64,000 nt of DNA. It comes from Marinifilum caeruleilacunae (GTDB lineage Bacteria; Bacteroidota; Bacteroidia; Bacteroidales; Marinifilaceae). The notes beneath the pieces are model-generated. The model had not been told where the DNA came from, did no database searches, and saw only the letters and a list, made by a program, of their open reading frames with translations. Made by a program: the position numbers and the translations under genes. This document shows, piece by piece, positions 42,043-51,851 of this stretch. The stretch is taken from contig NZ_RZNH01000022.1 in assembly GCF_013141825.1 (NCBI RefSeq), forward strand, positions 1 to 64,000. The letters run 5' to 3'. Each line of letters begins with the position of its first letter. Position 1 is the first letter of the stretch.

Positions 42043-44580
42043 CTACGATATTTCCTTACTCACAATATCCTTAAAGGAATATTGATACTCTTCGTTGTAG
42101 AATTTTAAATACAGTTTCCTGTAATGCTCAAATGTTTCGATTGCCAGACTGTGTTTGCCTTGAGTAGCGAGCAGGCAACATTTAGTTTTTAAGGCAGTTT
42201 CGTTCATTTGGTCAAATTCAAATATTACATTTGAAATTGCCAGGGCGATGACTTTATCGGTTTTAGAATCTTTAATGATTTCTTCCAGAGTACCAACAAT
42301 CATGCCTGTGTTAAAATCTTTAAATGAATCCAGCCATTCTGGAAAAATATCTCTTAGCATGGCACCACGCTGAAGGATAATAATTATTTCTGCAAGGTTT
42401 TCAATTTTTCCTTGTTCACGAATGGATTTGATTCCTTTCTGCACATAGTCAAGATCACAGAAAATATTTTCAGGAAGTGTAATTTTCCAGTAATTGTTGT
42501 CGAAAATAATCTCGGTTCCAGGTAAATCTTCAAGAATACCGCGTAGTTTTTTAATATTAACACCACGGTTGTTTTTGGCTTTACTTTCCGATTTATCGGG
42601 CCACAAATATTCCTGAATTCTCTTGGAAGAGATTCCTTTTCCTTCGTTAATAGTATTCAAAAGAATAAGCAGGAACAATTCCTTAAGTGTGGGGCTAAAT
42701 CGATAAGTGATATCTTTTGCTTTCTCATCAAACACCTGGAAACCACCAAACATGATAATGGCATTGTTTTTTGGTATTTCGTAATCTGATATTGGAGCTT
42801 CAAAAATATCTGGTGATGTATATACTTTATACTCACTTTTGTTTTTCTTCTCTTTTTCCTTACGGATTTTTCTCACAATTAAAGCGACAAAAAGGACAAG
42901 AACAACAGCCAGTATGGTATAGAAAATTTTGACCGGCATTGGTAGGCCAACACCGTTAATGTTAAAGTCATCTTTATTTCCTGGTTCGTAACTTATGGTG
43001 TAGATATTTACCTCATGGGTCTCATCTTCAGTTTGATGAGAAGTGATGGCAATCAACTTATTTTCACTGTTCCAGTAATATAGATCGGCAAAGGACTCAA
43101 TATCAAGAAAATTGTATGGTATGCTGTCGCCAATAAAAACAATTCTTGGTTCGTGAACAAATCCTTTAATTGCTCTTAGATAGGTATTTTGTTTAGTCGA
43201 TGGAAACATTAATGTGTAGAAGCTACTGTCGCTTGCATTGAGCTTCATGCTATTTATTGGCAGGAACTGGAATTGTTCGTCACACTCGTAATCCCACAGG
43301 TGCTTAATTTTTTTCTTCTCGAAATCAATTTTGTACAAATCGTAATAGAATTCCTTGCCTAAAATTTGCTTCCCCATAGAGTTACCCAATCCCCCAAATA
43401 GGAAAACTGTATTTGGGTTTTTTTCCGATTTTCCAAGAGATGCAAGATACCTGGGCTGAATGGTGTCGCCAGAAAATTCAATTTTATTCCAGCTGTTTTG
43501 CTCAGTGTCAAACGACAGGATATCATTGAAATAAGAATAATATCCATATCCACCAATGGTAGTAATTTTGCCGGTTTCGGGATGTAATAATTTGTTGTGA
43601 TGCCAAAATCTTGGAGCATCATGAACCGAAGATTCAACATTTCGACTCCAGGTATTAGTGTTTGTATCCAGAGTAGATATCAAATTTTTGTTGAAACTGT
43701 AGGTGCTGATATTTCCATTCTTGTCATAAATAATTTGCTGCGCCTTTTCGAAACATGGAAAACCCTTTACTTCTTCCTTCAGTTTCGATAGGGTTTTGTT
43801 TAATGGATTGAACGATTGAATACTTCCATCCATGAAAATGAAATTGATTAGCTCTTTTTCTTTGTCGTAGAGCAAAGAGGGAAGTGTTGGGAAATTTAAA
43901 GATTTGATTTTTACCCATTCGTTATGGTAATCCACAACCCAGTCAGGATTAAATACCTTGGCCGACTTGCTCGAGAGTACATCCTTCACCAATGAGTTGT
44001 TTGTCTTTTTTAGAGGCCAAAGATGTCTTGGTGCTCCATCAATTCTTACACTAATATCCTTTACGGATATGGATGGAACTTCATCGATAAAAAATCCATA
44101 TTTATTGACAACACCAAGCGATAGTGCAAAGTCCGAATTTTGAGGAAAACTGATGTCCGATTCTAATTTTTTATCTTCAAATAAGAGATTAATTTTATCA
44201 TTAACCGCATCTATATGTATCTCAAAATCAATCCATCTGTTGTTTTTGATTTTTTCATCCTCCAGGTTAAGATGAAATTTCGTTGTGCGCTTGTTATGAA
44301 TGACAAAAATATCTGGTTTGCGATAGGTAACCTGTATTAAATTTTTGCTTTGATTTTCTTTTAAGGATAAGATTTCACCATAGTGGGTTTCCGATTCACG
44401 AAATGATAGCTTAAAGTGAATCGTAAAATCGGTGATATAGGATATGTTGCCATTGTGGGTAATATCTATACCAGTCCTATTCTCCTTGGTTACTTCGTTG
44501 GACTTAAAGTATATGCCATGATCTGCCATCAGATCAGGTACAAAAAATAGTAAGAGAATTAAGCAATTTATTAATCGCAT
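42043..44580 (-). CDS. Transmembrane LamG/Kelch sensor with SARP-like winged-helix and BTAD output
   Basis: An 845-residue one-component regulator. A signal peptide (1-19) is followed by a LamG/concanavalin-like domain (about 25-185), then a Kelch-type beta-propeller (about 225-540; TIGGYGYYSYFNDILSFD, VFLFGGLGNSMGKQ). One membrane helix (550-569) with a basic stop-transfer follows. The cytoplasmic part holds a winged helix (about 607-702, MFGGFQVFDEK, SSKRIQEYLWPDKSESKAKNN) and a BTAD-like helical region (about 708-845), the layout of SARP activators. Divergent from susC, it probably senses glycan outside and activates the locus in place of the usual HTCS or ECF/anti-sigma system. Confidence 0.8.
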   Translation of the reverse strand: MRLINCLILLLFFVPDLMADHGIYFKSNEVTKENRTGIDITHNGNISYITDFTIHFKLSFRESETHYGEILSLKENQSKNLIQVTYRKPDIFVIHNKRTTKFHLNLEDEKIKNNRWIDFEIHIDAVNDKINLLFEDKKLESDISFPQNSDFALSLGVVNKYGFFIDEVPSISVKDISVRIDGAPRHLWPLKKTNNSLVKDVLSSKSAKVFNPDWVVDYHNEWVKIKSLNFPTLPSLLYDKEKELINFIFMDGSIQSFNPLNKTLSKLKEEVKGFPCFEKAQQIIYDKNGNISTYSFNKNLISTLDTNTNTWSRNVESSVHDAPRFWHHNKLLHPETGKITTIGGYGYYSYFNDILSFDTEQNSWNKIEFSGDTIQPRYLASLGKSEKNPNTVFLFGGLGNSMGKQILGKEFYYDLYKIDFEKKKIKHLWDYECDEQFQFLPINSMKLNASDSSFYTLMFPSTKQNTYLRAIKGFVHEPRIVFIGDSIPYNFLDIESFADLYYWNSENKLIAITSHQTEDETHEVNIYTISYEPGNKDDFNINGVGLPMPVKIFYTILAVVLVLFVALIVRKIRKEKEKKNKSEYKVYTSPDIFEAPISDYEIPKNNAIIMFGGFQVFDEKAKDITYRFSPTLKELFLLILLNTINEGKGISSKRIQEYLWPDKSESKAKNNRGVNIKKLRGILEDLPGTEIIFDNNYWKITLPENIFCDLDYVQKGIKSIREQGKIENLAEIIIILQRGAMLRDIFPEWLDSFKDFNTGMIVGTLEEIIKDSKTDKVIALAISNVIFEFDQMNETALKTKCCLLATQGKHSLAIETFEHYRKLYLKFYNEEYQYSFKDIVSKEIS

Positions 44581-45011
44581 AATTTAATGAGAGGCTTGGT
44601 TAATAATTAAAACGTCGTGTGTGAGTACCAAAGATATTTAAATCTATTAAGACTAAGAAGAAAGATGCTATAAAATAGTATTAAAAGTGCCAATTTATAA
44701 GGCTTTTTGGATAATTACACTTGAAAAAATGTCACTAACTTTTACGAAATTTTAAAAGATTTGTATGATATTACCAAACTAAAGCTTCGCATCGGGTAAT
44801 AGCACGAAATCCTCTTCTAAAATGCGATGATTATAAAAAACAGATTAATTCTCCCAAACTCCCTAAAAACAAGCAAATACAGCAAGGTTAATGCATTTCG
44901 CGAGGCGATTAATTCAATATTAATCGTGAATTAATACGATTGCGCTAATATTGGTTTCAGAAAAAATTCACATGATTTTTTTGTTCATTGTATAATTAAT
45001 ATTTACTAACT
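44581..45011. other. Divergent regulatory region between the SARP-like regulator and susC
   Basis: These 431 bases contain no coding frame. They hold the repeat element at 44907-44935 and, 15 bases after it, a possible weak promoter (TTGG at 44951 and TTTG at 44980 with a poor TA part). That layout would suit an activator-dependent promoter. A long leader without clear structure precedes susC. Confidence 0.55.
44907..44935 (+). promoter_or_regulatory. Triple TTAAT direct-repeat element upstream of susC
   Basis: TTAAT occurs at 44909, 44920 and 44931, exactly 11 bp apart; the outer parts also form the inverted repeat ATTAATTCA/TGAATTAAT. The core CAATATTAATC recurs identically in the element at 62226-62255 ahead of the last GH92 gene, with about 26 of 33 aligned positions shared. 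An 11-bp direct-repeat period is what SARP-type activators recognise, and one such gene is adjacent. Confidence 0.65.
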
Positions 45012-48000
45012 ATGAAGAAATGCTATTTAAGTAATCTTCATTCCATCTTAACTAACCCATTAAGTTTTGGAAGGAAGATTAGTAGTTTAGCCTTGCTTGT
45101 TGCAGTATTAAGTTCGCCTTTTGCTGCAAATGCAAACGTTAACAGTCTATCTGAAGACAATTCAGCAGTAGCTGTACAGAAATCTGTAACAGGTACGGTA
45201 ACTGAAGAGTCTGGAATGTCACTGCCAGGTGTATCTGTTGTTGTAAAAGGTACAACTGTTGGTACGGTAACCGATGTTGATGGTAAATACGAAATTGCTG
45301 CTGATGAATCGGGAGTATTGGTATTTAGTTTTGTCGGAATGACAACTCAGGAAATTACTGTAGGTTCTCAAACAGTAATTGATGTAGTGATGGCAGCTGA
45401 TGCTTTACAAGTAGACGAAGTTGTTGTTACTGCCTTAGGTATTAAAAGAGAAAAGAAAGCTCTTGGTTATGCCGTTCAGGATGTAAAAGCAGATGAGTTA
45501 ACCCAAACAGGTAATTCTGATCTTGTAAGTTCATTACAAGGCAAGGTTGCCGGTGTGCAGATTAGTCAATCTGGTGGTGGTGTAGGTGGTACATCAAGAA
45601 TCGATATCCGTGGTTCCAGTTCATTACTTGGTAACGATGAGCCATTATGGGTTGTTGATGGTGTGCCATTTAGTAATGGAAGCGGCCGCGATGGTAGTGT
45701 TTGGGGCGGTACGTCTCGTGCAGGTGGTGCTTTCGATTTGAACCCGGAAGATATTGAATCAGTTTCAATCCTGAAAGGTCCTAATGCTGCTGCTCTTTAC
45801 GGTGAGCGTGGTGGTAATGGTGTTGTTTTGGTTACTACTAAAAAAGGAACAAGAGGTAAAGGTCTTGGTATTACTTATTCTGGTGGTTATACCATTTCTG
45901 AAGCAGCTTACATGTTAGATCTTCAGGACAAATATGGTCAAGGTAACAATGGAGTATATGATAAGAATGCAACAGCTTCATGGGGACCAGAAATGACAGG
46001 TCAGATGTTAGAGTCATGGACTGGCGAAACCATTCCATATGAATTACAAAAAGATCGCTTAAAAGATTTCACAAGAACAGGAACCAACCAAAAACACAGT
46101 TTGGCGTTCACTGGTGGAAATGATAAAGGTACTTATAGAGTTTCTTTAGGAAAAGATATCCTTAATGGAATTTACGAAGACCATAAAGTTGAAAAAGTAA
46201 CTTTTGATTTAAGAGCTGACTATGATATCAACAATTGGTTAAATGTTGATGCTAAGGTATCTTTCTTCAACACAAAAGGTAAGGAACGTCCTGAAATTGG
46301 AAACTATTCATATGTTTCATACTTCAATACCATGCCAATGAATATTCGCAACCAGGATTTGGCTCCAGGTTATGAAATTCTTGGTGGACAGCATGTTGAA
46401 AAATTGTATACAACTGCAAATGCAAATTATAGAAACCCTTATTTTCTTCAGGCGCAAACAACCAACAAGGATGAAAGAAACAGAACCTTCGGTTATATCG
46501 CAGCGAATGTAAAAATAACATCCGATTTAAAGGCAAAATTTAAATACGGTATGGATAGCTACAGTTTCGAAGCACTTGAAGGTTATTTATTTGCTGATAA
46601 TGTAGATTCTAGTCGTCCAAATTATAATCCTTTACAATCGAACTTTAAGGAAGAGAATTACGAATTCTTGTTAAGCTATAACAAAGATCTTAATGAAGAT
46701 TTCACAATTGGTTTGAACTTTGGTGCCAATAGCATGAAGAGCAGAATGAAGCAATTGTCTTCTACATCGGGTCGCTTGACTTCTGAGAATGATTTCTTCC
46801 TGGGAGCTGGTTCAAATATTCAGTCTGCTGAAAGCATTACAGAAAAAGAAGTTCGCTCGGTATATGGTTTTGGACAAGTAGGATATAAGAACATGTTGTT
46901 CCTTGATTTTACGGCTCGTAACGACTGGTCTTCTACTTTGACTTCACAGACAGTTGATATGGATAACTCCTATTTTTATCCTTCTGTAAGTTTGAGTGCT
47001 TTGGTTTCTGAAATGGTTGATCTGCCTGATTGGGTATCCTTCGCAAAAGTAAGAACTTCATGGGCAAGATTAGGTAAAGCAACAGATCCGCACTTGGCAG
47101 CTGGCCAGGCATTTAATATTGGTAGTTGGAACTATAACCTGTCTACAGGTAATGTACCTTATCAAGGGGTTCAGGATGGTTTGGATCCAGAGTTGTCTGA
47201 TTCATACGAGATTGGATTCGATTTGAGAATGTTCCAAAATAGATTAGGTGTTGATTTTACCTACTATAACGAAAAAACAAAGAATCAAATTGGGTACCTG
47301 GAAGCTGTTCAAAGTACAGGATATTCTGAAGTGCTATCGAATATTGGTGAAGTTTTGAATAAAGGTTTTGAGGTAATGGTTTCAACTGTACCTGTTAAAA
47401 CAAATGATTTAACTGTTGGACTTGATTTTAACTTTGCTAAGAACAAAGGTACCTTAGAAAAACTTGCCGGTAGTGTGCCACGTGTTCCACATGGTATGGG
47501 CGTTTACTCGTACTTGAATCAAGACCTTGGTCAAATTGTTGGTAGTATCTATGCTCGTAACGAAAATGGTGATATCATTATCGACGAAAATGGTTTAATG
47601 ACTACAGAACAAGGTGATGATCACGTAATTGGTAATCTGCAACCAGACTGGACCGGATCGATTAACCTAAGCGTTGATTATAAAGGATTGTACATGTCTG
47701 CCTTAGTTTCTATTCAAGAGGGTGGAGATATTCTTTCTTCATCGGAAAGAAGCGCAGTGAGTGCAGGTACAGCCGAAAGAACATTAGAAAATGACCGTAT
47801 GGCTTTCTTTGTTGATGGTGTTGCTATGGATGGTGGACCAAACAACGTAATCATTTCGGCTGAGGAATATTGGAGACAATTGTCAAAAGTTGATGAAGAA
47901 TTCATCTACGATGCATCTCACATGAAATTGAAAGAATTAGCTATTGGTTATAACATTCCAAAGTCAATTTTGAGTAAAATTCCTCATAATCCAATCAAAT

Positions 48001-48170
48001 CTGCTCGTGTTTCAGTAGTAGGTAGAAACTTATTCTATTTCTATAAAGATACTCCAGGTACAGCACCGGATGCAAGTGCTTATAGCACTGATTATGCTGC
48101 ACAAGCGTATGATTTCTCTCCGGTACCAGCTACCAGAACATATGGATTCTCGCTTAATGTTGGATTTTAA
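45012..48170 (+). CDS. SusC/RagA family TonB-dependent outer-membrane transporter
   Basis: A 1052-residue protein with a long N-terminal signal (about 1-40, ending near FAANA), a CarboxypepD-regulatory-like domain (VTGTVTEESGMSLPGVSVVVKG, residues about 55-130), then the TonB box/plug region (DEVVVTALGIKREKKALGYAV, VAGVQISQSGGGVGGTSRIDIRG, WVVDGVPF) and a 22-strand-type barrel to the C-terminal aromatic SLNVGF. It imports glycan fragments using TonB energy and pairs with the SusD-like lipoprotein 18 bases downstream. It is the first gene of the glycan operon and has the repeat element upstream. Confidence 0.95.
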   Translation: MKKCYLSNLHSILTNPLSFGRKISSLALLVAVLSSPFAANANVNSLSEDNSAVAVQKSVTGTVTEESGMSLPGVSVVVKGTTVGTVTDVDGKYEIAADESGVLVFSFVGMTTQEITVGSQTVIDVVMAADALQVDEVVVTALGIKREKKALGYAVQDVKADELTQTGNSDLVSSLQGKVAGVQISQSGGGVGGTSRIDIRGSSSLLGNDEPLWVVDGVPFSNGSGRDGSVWGGTSRAGGAFDLNPEDIESVSILKGPNAAALYGERGGNGVVLVTTKKGTRGKGLGITYSGGYTISEAAYMLDLQDKYGQGNNGVYDKNATASWGPEMTGQMLESWTGETIPYELQKDRLKDFTRTGTNQKHSLAFTGGNDKGTYRVSLGKDILNGIYEDHKVEKVTFDLRADYDINNWLNVDAKVSFFNTKGKERPEIGNYSYVSYFNTMPMNIRNQDLAPGYEILGGQHVEKLYTTANANYRNPYFLQAQTTNKDERNRTFGYIAANVKITSDLKAKFKYGMDSYSFEALEGYLFADNVDSSRPNYNPLQSNFKEENYEFLLSYNKDLNEDFTIGLNFGANSMKSRMKQLSSTSGRLTSENDFFLGAGSNIQSAESITEKEVRSVYGFGQVGYKNMLFLDFTARNDWSSTLTSQTVDMDNSYFYPSVSLSALVSEMVDLPDWVSFAKVRTSWARLGKATDPHLAAGQAFNIGSWNYNLSTGNVPYQGVQDGLDPELSDSYEIGFDLRMFQNRLGVDFTYYNEKTKNQIGYLEAVQSTGYSEVLSNIGEVLNKGFEVMVSTVPVKTNDLTVGLDFNFAKNKGTLEKLAGSVPRVPHGMGVYSYLNQDLGQIVGSIYARNENGDIIIDENGLMTTEQGDDHVIGNLQPDWTGSINLSVDYKGLYMSALVSIQEGGDILSSSERSAVSAGTAERTLENDRMAFFVDGVAMDGGPNNVIISAEEYWRQLSKVDEEFIYDASHMKLKELAIGYNIPKSILSKIPHNPIKSARVSVVGRNLFYFYKDTPGTAPDASAYSTDYAAQAYDFSPVPATRTYGFSLNVGF

Positions 48171-48188
48171 TAGATAAAGAAATTTGTT

Positions 48189-49751
48189 ATGAAAAAAATT
48201 AATATAATATTATTCGCATTAGGATTAATTATCCTGGGCAGTAGTTGCTCCGATGATTTTGGAGATATCAACACTCCTTCTGATGCGACCACCTCAGTAG
48301 AACCTAAGTTTTTATTTAATCCATTGGTTCAGGCGGTGTTTGACAACTATCAACGTAATGTAAACCTTTATCCTGATTTATATTCTCAGTATTGGGCGAA
48401 TACCGTTTCTGGTTTTGCTTCACCACGTTATGAATATGTAGATGGATGGATTGGAAATCAGTGGAACGAGCACTATACAAAAGATTTACGTAGAGCGAAT
48501 TCTATTCAAGATTTATATGGAGAAGATCCTTCATATGTTGACGCTATTGCAATCAAAGAAATTTGGATGTGTTACTGGTGGTCAAGAATTACAGATACAT
48601 ATGGTGATGTTCCTTATTTTGGAGCAGGTAGAACCGAAGCTGTTCCTTACCACTCACAAGCAGATATTTATACAGATTTATTTGCAAGATTAGACAAAGC
48701 AGTTAATGCCATTACAGGAAATGCAGATCAGTATGAGTATAACGATGGTTACGATCTGATTTATGATGGTGATGCAATGCAATGGCAAAAGTTTGGTAAC
48801 TCTTTGCGTTTGCGTTTAGCAATGAGAATTGCAAATATTGATCCAACTAAAGCAGCTGCTGAAGCACAAGCAGCAGTAAGTGGTCCTGGAGGATTATTGG
48901 CAAGCAATGCTGATGTAGTTAAAGTTCCAATGTGGAGCCAGGGGTGGTACGATTATTTGCACCAAATGGCGTGGAACTGGAATAACATTCGTATGTCTAA
49001 AACTATGTCTGATTATTTATACAATCAATCAAGTGTGGGCGAAGATCCAAGAGCTCCAAAATGGTTTGCTTACCAGGTAGAAGGAGCACCAACTACTAAG
49101 GAAGATGCAGGTTTCGATCGTTATTATGGAATTGAGAATGGATACAATCTTGTTCCTTCGGATGCAGACGAAAACTATGCAACAATTAACCTTGAAGGTG
49201 GTTACATCGACTTTGTTGGAGATGGTGCTAATGATAAGATGTATTGCCCTGTAATGTTCTACTCAGAAGTTAAATTCCTTGAAGCAGAGGCTGCTATGAG
49301 AGGTTGGGTTTCAGGTGATGCAAATGCATTGTACCTGGAAGGTGTACAGGCATCTATGGATTATGTAGGTGTTGATTCAGGTGACGCAAGCGATTATATC
49401 GCAGGTTTGCCAACACTTTCTGGTGCTACCGAAGGCGATCTTAAGCAATTGATTACACAGAAGTGGATTGCTAACTTCCCGAATGGTGTTGAAGCATGGG
49501 CTGATTTCAGAAGAACAGATTATCCTGACATTACATTGCCACACGATGGTGTAAGTGGTAGTTCATCAGTTGCATCTGGAACATGGGTGAAACGTGTACG
49601 TTACCCAGACAATGAGCACCTGCAAAATGAAGCAAATATGCCTTCTTCTCTAAACACTTTAGATACAGACAGAATGGATACTAAAGTGTGGTGGGATACC
49701 GCTAATACCAAAGATAAAGATGGTAGTGGTTTAATGAATAGCAATTTGTAA
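48189..49751 (+). CDS. SusD/RagB-like surface glycan-binding lipoprotein
   Basis: A 520-residue lipoprotein with lipobox LGSSC near residue 20, followed by the acidic DDFGDINTPSDA export signal. The helical body (VEPKFLFNPLVQAVFDNYQRN, AIAIKEIWMCYWWSRITDTYGDVPYFGAG, WQKFGNSLRLRLAMRIANID) fits the second SusD family (PF12771-like). Near the C-terminus, EAWADFRRTDYPDI is conserved in this group. It caps the SusC barrel and delivers oligosaccharide. It belongs to the same operon as the SusC gene. Confidence 0.93.
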   Translation: MKKINIILFALGLIILGSSCSDDFGDINTPSDATTSVEPKFLFNPLVQAVFDNYQRNVNLYPDLYSQYWANTVSGFASPRYEYVDGWIGNQWNEHYTKDLRRANSIQDLYGEDPSYVDAIAIKEIWMCYWWSRITDTYGDVPYFGAGRTEAVPYHSQADIYTDLFARLDKAVNAITGNADQYEYNDGYDLIYDGDAMQWQKFGNSLRLRLAMRIANIDPTKAAAEAQAAVSGPGGLLASNADVVKVPMWSQGWYDYLHQMAWNWNNIRMSKTMSDYLYNQSSVGEDPRAPKWFAYQVEGAPTTKEDAGFDRYYGIENGYNLVPSDADENYATINLEGGYIDFVGDGANDKMYCPVMFYSEVKFLEAEAAMRGWVSGDANALYLEGVQASMDYVGVDSGDASDYIAGLPTLSGATEGDLKQLITQKWIANFPNGVEAWADFRRTDYPDITLPHDGVSGSSSVASGTWVKRVRYPDNEHLQNEANMPSSLNTLDTDRMDTKVWWDTANTKDKDGSGLMNSNL

Positions 49752-49772
49752 TAACCTAAATCTTTTAGAAGA

Positions 49773-51638
49773 ATGAAATCATTTAAATTAAATATAAAAT
49801 TGTGGTCTTACCTAGCTGCCTTTTTGATGGTATTTACCTTCGCAGCTTGTGATGATGACGACAATAAAGGAGGCACTTTCGATACTGCTTCTCTGGAAAC
49901 ATTAATTACCGAGGCTGAAACTCTTATTGAGACAACAGAAGAAGGAATTAATGCAGGTGATCAAAAACCAGGCTCAAAAGCCGAATTGCAATCTGTAATT
50001 GATTGGGTTCGTTGGAAAATAGATAATGCCGAAGCTCAGGCTGATATTTCTGATGCAGCAGTGAAATTACAGCGTTATATCGATATCTATAAAGCAAATG
50101 TTGTAGCAGTTGCTATGCCTTGGATTCAGCAGGAAAATGATACCTACATACAGATTTCTGATAATATCAAAACTGTATTGGGTGGAGCATGGACAATTGA
50201 ATTGAAGTGTTACATTGTTGATCTAAACACAAAAGGCTATTCAAACAACTTATTTGCTGCTGAGCAAATGGGTCCTGATAGTGGTTTCGCTGCAAGATAC
50301 TTTAGCGATGGTAAAATCCAGATCGTAACAGGAAATAGTAATTGGGTAGATTCAGGTGATCAGGCTGGACCTGGTACAATGAAGTCTGGAGAATGGATGG
50401 ATGTTACTATGACCAGCGATGGAACTCACCACGAACTGTTTATAAACGGTGCAAAAGTGGCAGAAGTTGATAACACACACCTTTTGGCTGCTGATGCTCC
50501 TTTCGTTATCGGTAACAGCCCAACCTGGACCGATCGTGTATGTAATACCTTAGTGAAAGACTTCAGAGTTTGGAATTCGGTATTGGATGAATCAACCATT
50601 AATGCAAACAGAACTGCTTCATTCGAAGGAACAGAATCAGGACTTGTTTGTTACTTCCCATTGGGATCTGATCTTGGATCTGAATTTAGCGATGTAAGCG
50701 GGAACTATACTGCTAGCATTAAAGGGAAAGTAGAGTGGGTTGCTGAACCTCCGGTAATTGTTTTAGATAAAGCAAAACTTCAGGAAGCGATTCAGGAATT
50801 AACAGATTTCAAAGCGACAATTGTAGAAGGTGATCAGGATGGTGATTATCCTGCTGGTACTATTGCTTACATTGATGAGTTACTTGCTGATGCGAATGAT
50901 GCTCTTGCGAACGAAGGTCGTCAATCTGCATTGGATGATAAAGCTGATGCTTTAGTGGCTGCAATCGAGGTAATCAACTCTATGTTGGTAGCTGATTCTG
51001 ATGGTATTCTTGTTGACAGAGATGTAGCTTCAGCTATTGGTTTAAGAATTACTCCTAACTATACTCCTCAGGGCGATTATACTGTAGAGTTTAACGTAAA
51101 AGTGAAGAGCTTCTTCGGATACGGTACAGGTGAATTCTTTAACAATGGTGAATATGGTATCTGGGTATACGGATATACTGAATTGACCGAGGAAAATGTA
51201 TTGAATACTGGTCGTCTTTGGAACTTTACCAATGCAGGTAACGGCTGGCAAGGTCCTAGAGCCGAGGCTCAGTCTATTAAGTCGGGTATCTGGCAACATG
51301 TTGCTATCGTTCACGACGATGCTGCAAGAACAACAACAATTTATGTTGATGGTGTAGCAAAAGGTGTTCAGGAAGATATAGGTGCTCCAAATGTATCTGG
51401 CTGGGGTGAAATGTGGCTAGGTAATGGCTGGGGTAAAATGGATGGTTACATCAAAGACTTCCGCTTATGGGATGTTGCTCGTGATGAAGCTGATCTTGAT
51501 GCCGATATTGCTGGTAGCGAAGCAGGTTTGAATGTGTACTTACCACTTGATAGAGTAAAAGGGGTGAAGTTTGCAGACGAAACTGGAACTTACCAGGCAC
51601 ACATGAGAGGAATCTCTTGGAATGTTGTTGAAGACTAA
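49773..51638 (+). CDS. Surface lipoprotein with duplicated helical-LamG units (candidate glycan-binding protein)
   Basis: A 621-residue lipoprotein with lipobox FAAC and then DDDDNKGG, an acidic surface-export signal. It consists of two similar halves: a helical FIVAR-like stretch (about 35-110 and 330-410) followed by a LamG/concanavalin-like beta-sandwich (about 115-325 and 415-621), each with the end signature VKDFRVWN or IKDFRLWD. The LamG folds could bind carbohydrate. In the third position of a SusCD operon, it matches the place of SusE/SusF-type surface glycan-binding proteins, though it is not homologous to them. Ligand unproven. Confidence 0.78.
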   Translation: MKSFKLNIKLWSYLAAFLMVFTFAACDDDDNKGGTFDTASLETLITEAETLIETTEEGINAGDQKPGSKAELQSVIDWVRWKIDNAEAQADISDAAVKLQRYIDIYKANVVAVAMPWIQQENDTYIQISDNIKTVLGGAWTIELKCYIVDLNTKGYSNNLFAAEQMGPDSGFAARYFSDGKIQIVTGNSNWVDSGDQAGPGTMKSGEWMDVTMTSDGTHHELFINGAKVAEVDNTHLLAADAPFVIGNSPTWTDRVCNTLVKDFRVWNSVLDESTINANRTASFEGTESGLVCYFPLGSDLGSEFSDVSGNYTASIKGKVEWVAEPPVIVLDKAKLQEAIQELTDFKATIVEGDQDGDYPAGTIAYIDELLADANDALANEGRQSALDDKADALVAAIEVINSMLVADSDGILVDRDVASAIGLRITPNYTPQGDYTVEFNVKVKSFFGYGTGEFFNNGEYGIWVYGYTELTEENVLNTGRLWNFTNAGNGWQGPRAEAQSIKSGIWQHVAIVHDDAARTTTIYVDGVAKGVQEDIGAPNVSGWGEMWLGNGWGKMDGYIKDFRLWDVARDEADLDADIAGSEAGLNVYLPLDRVKGVKFADETGTYQAHMRGISWNVVED

Positions 51639-51655
51639 GAACTAAATACAAATCA

Positions 51656-51685
51656 AATAGGAGCTGCCTTTTGGTAGCTCCTATT
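51656..51685 (+). promoter_or_regulatory. Strong hairpin without T-run between the surface protein and GH92 genes
   Basis: AATAGGAGCTGCC pairs with GGTAGCTCCTATT (one G-U) around a TTTT loop, but is followed by CCCAA instead of T residues. It may be a processing or stabilising hairpin that raises the amount of the upstream susCD-surface protein mRNA relative to the downstream enzymes, or a weak terminator. Confidence 0.55.
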
Positions 51686-51851
51686 CCCAATTTAACAAGT
51701 GTAAATTAATCATAAAGTTACAGGTTAGCTTCTACCTAAAAAAGGAAGGATTGTTTTATAGCCTTTTCTCAAAAGGTGTACAAAAAAGAAATACCGAAGC
51801 ATTAAGCTTATTATATATCAACCTTATTACTAAACCATACAGTAGAACCAA

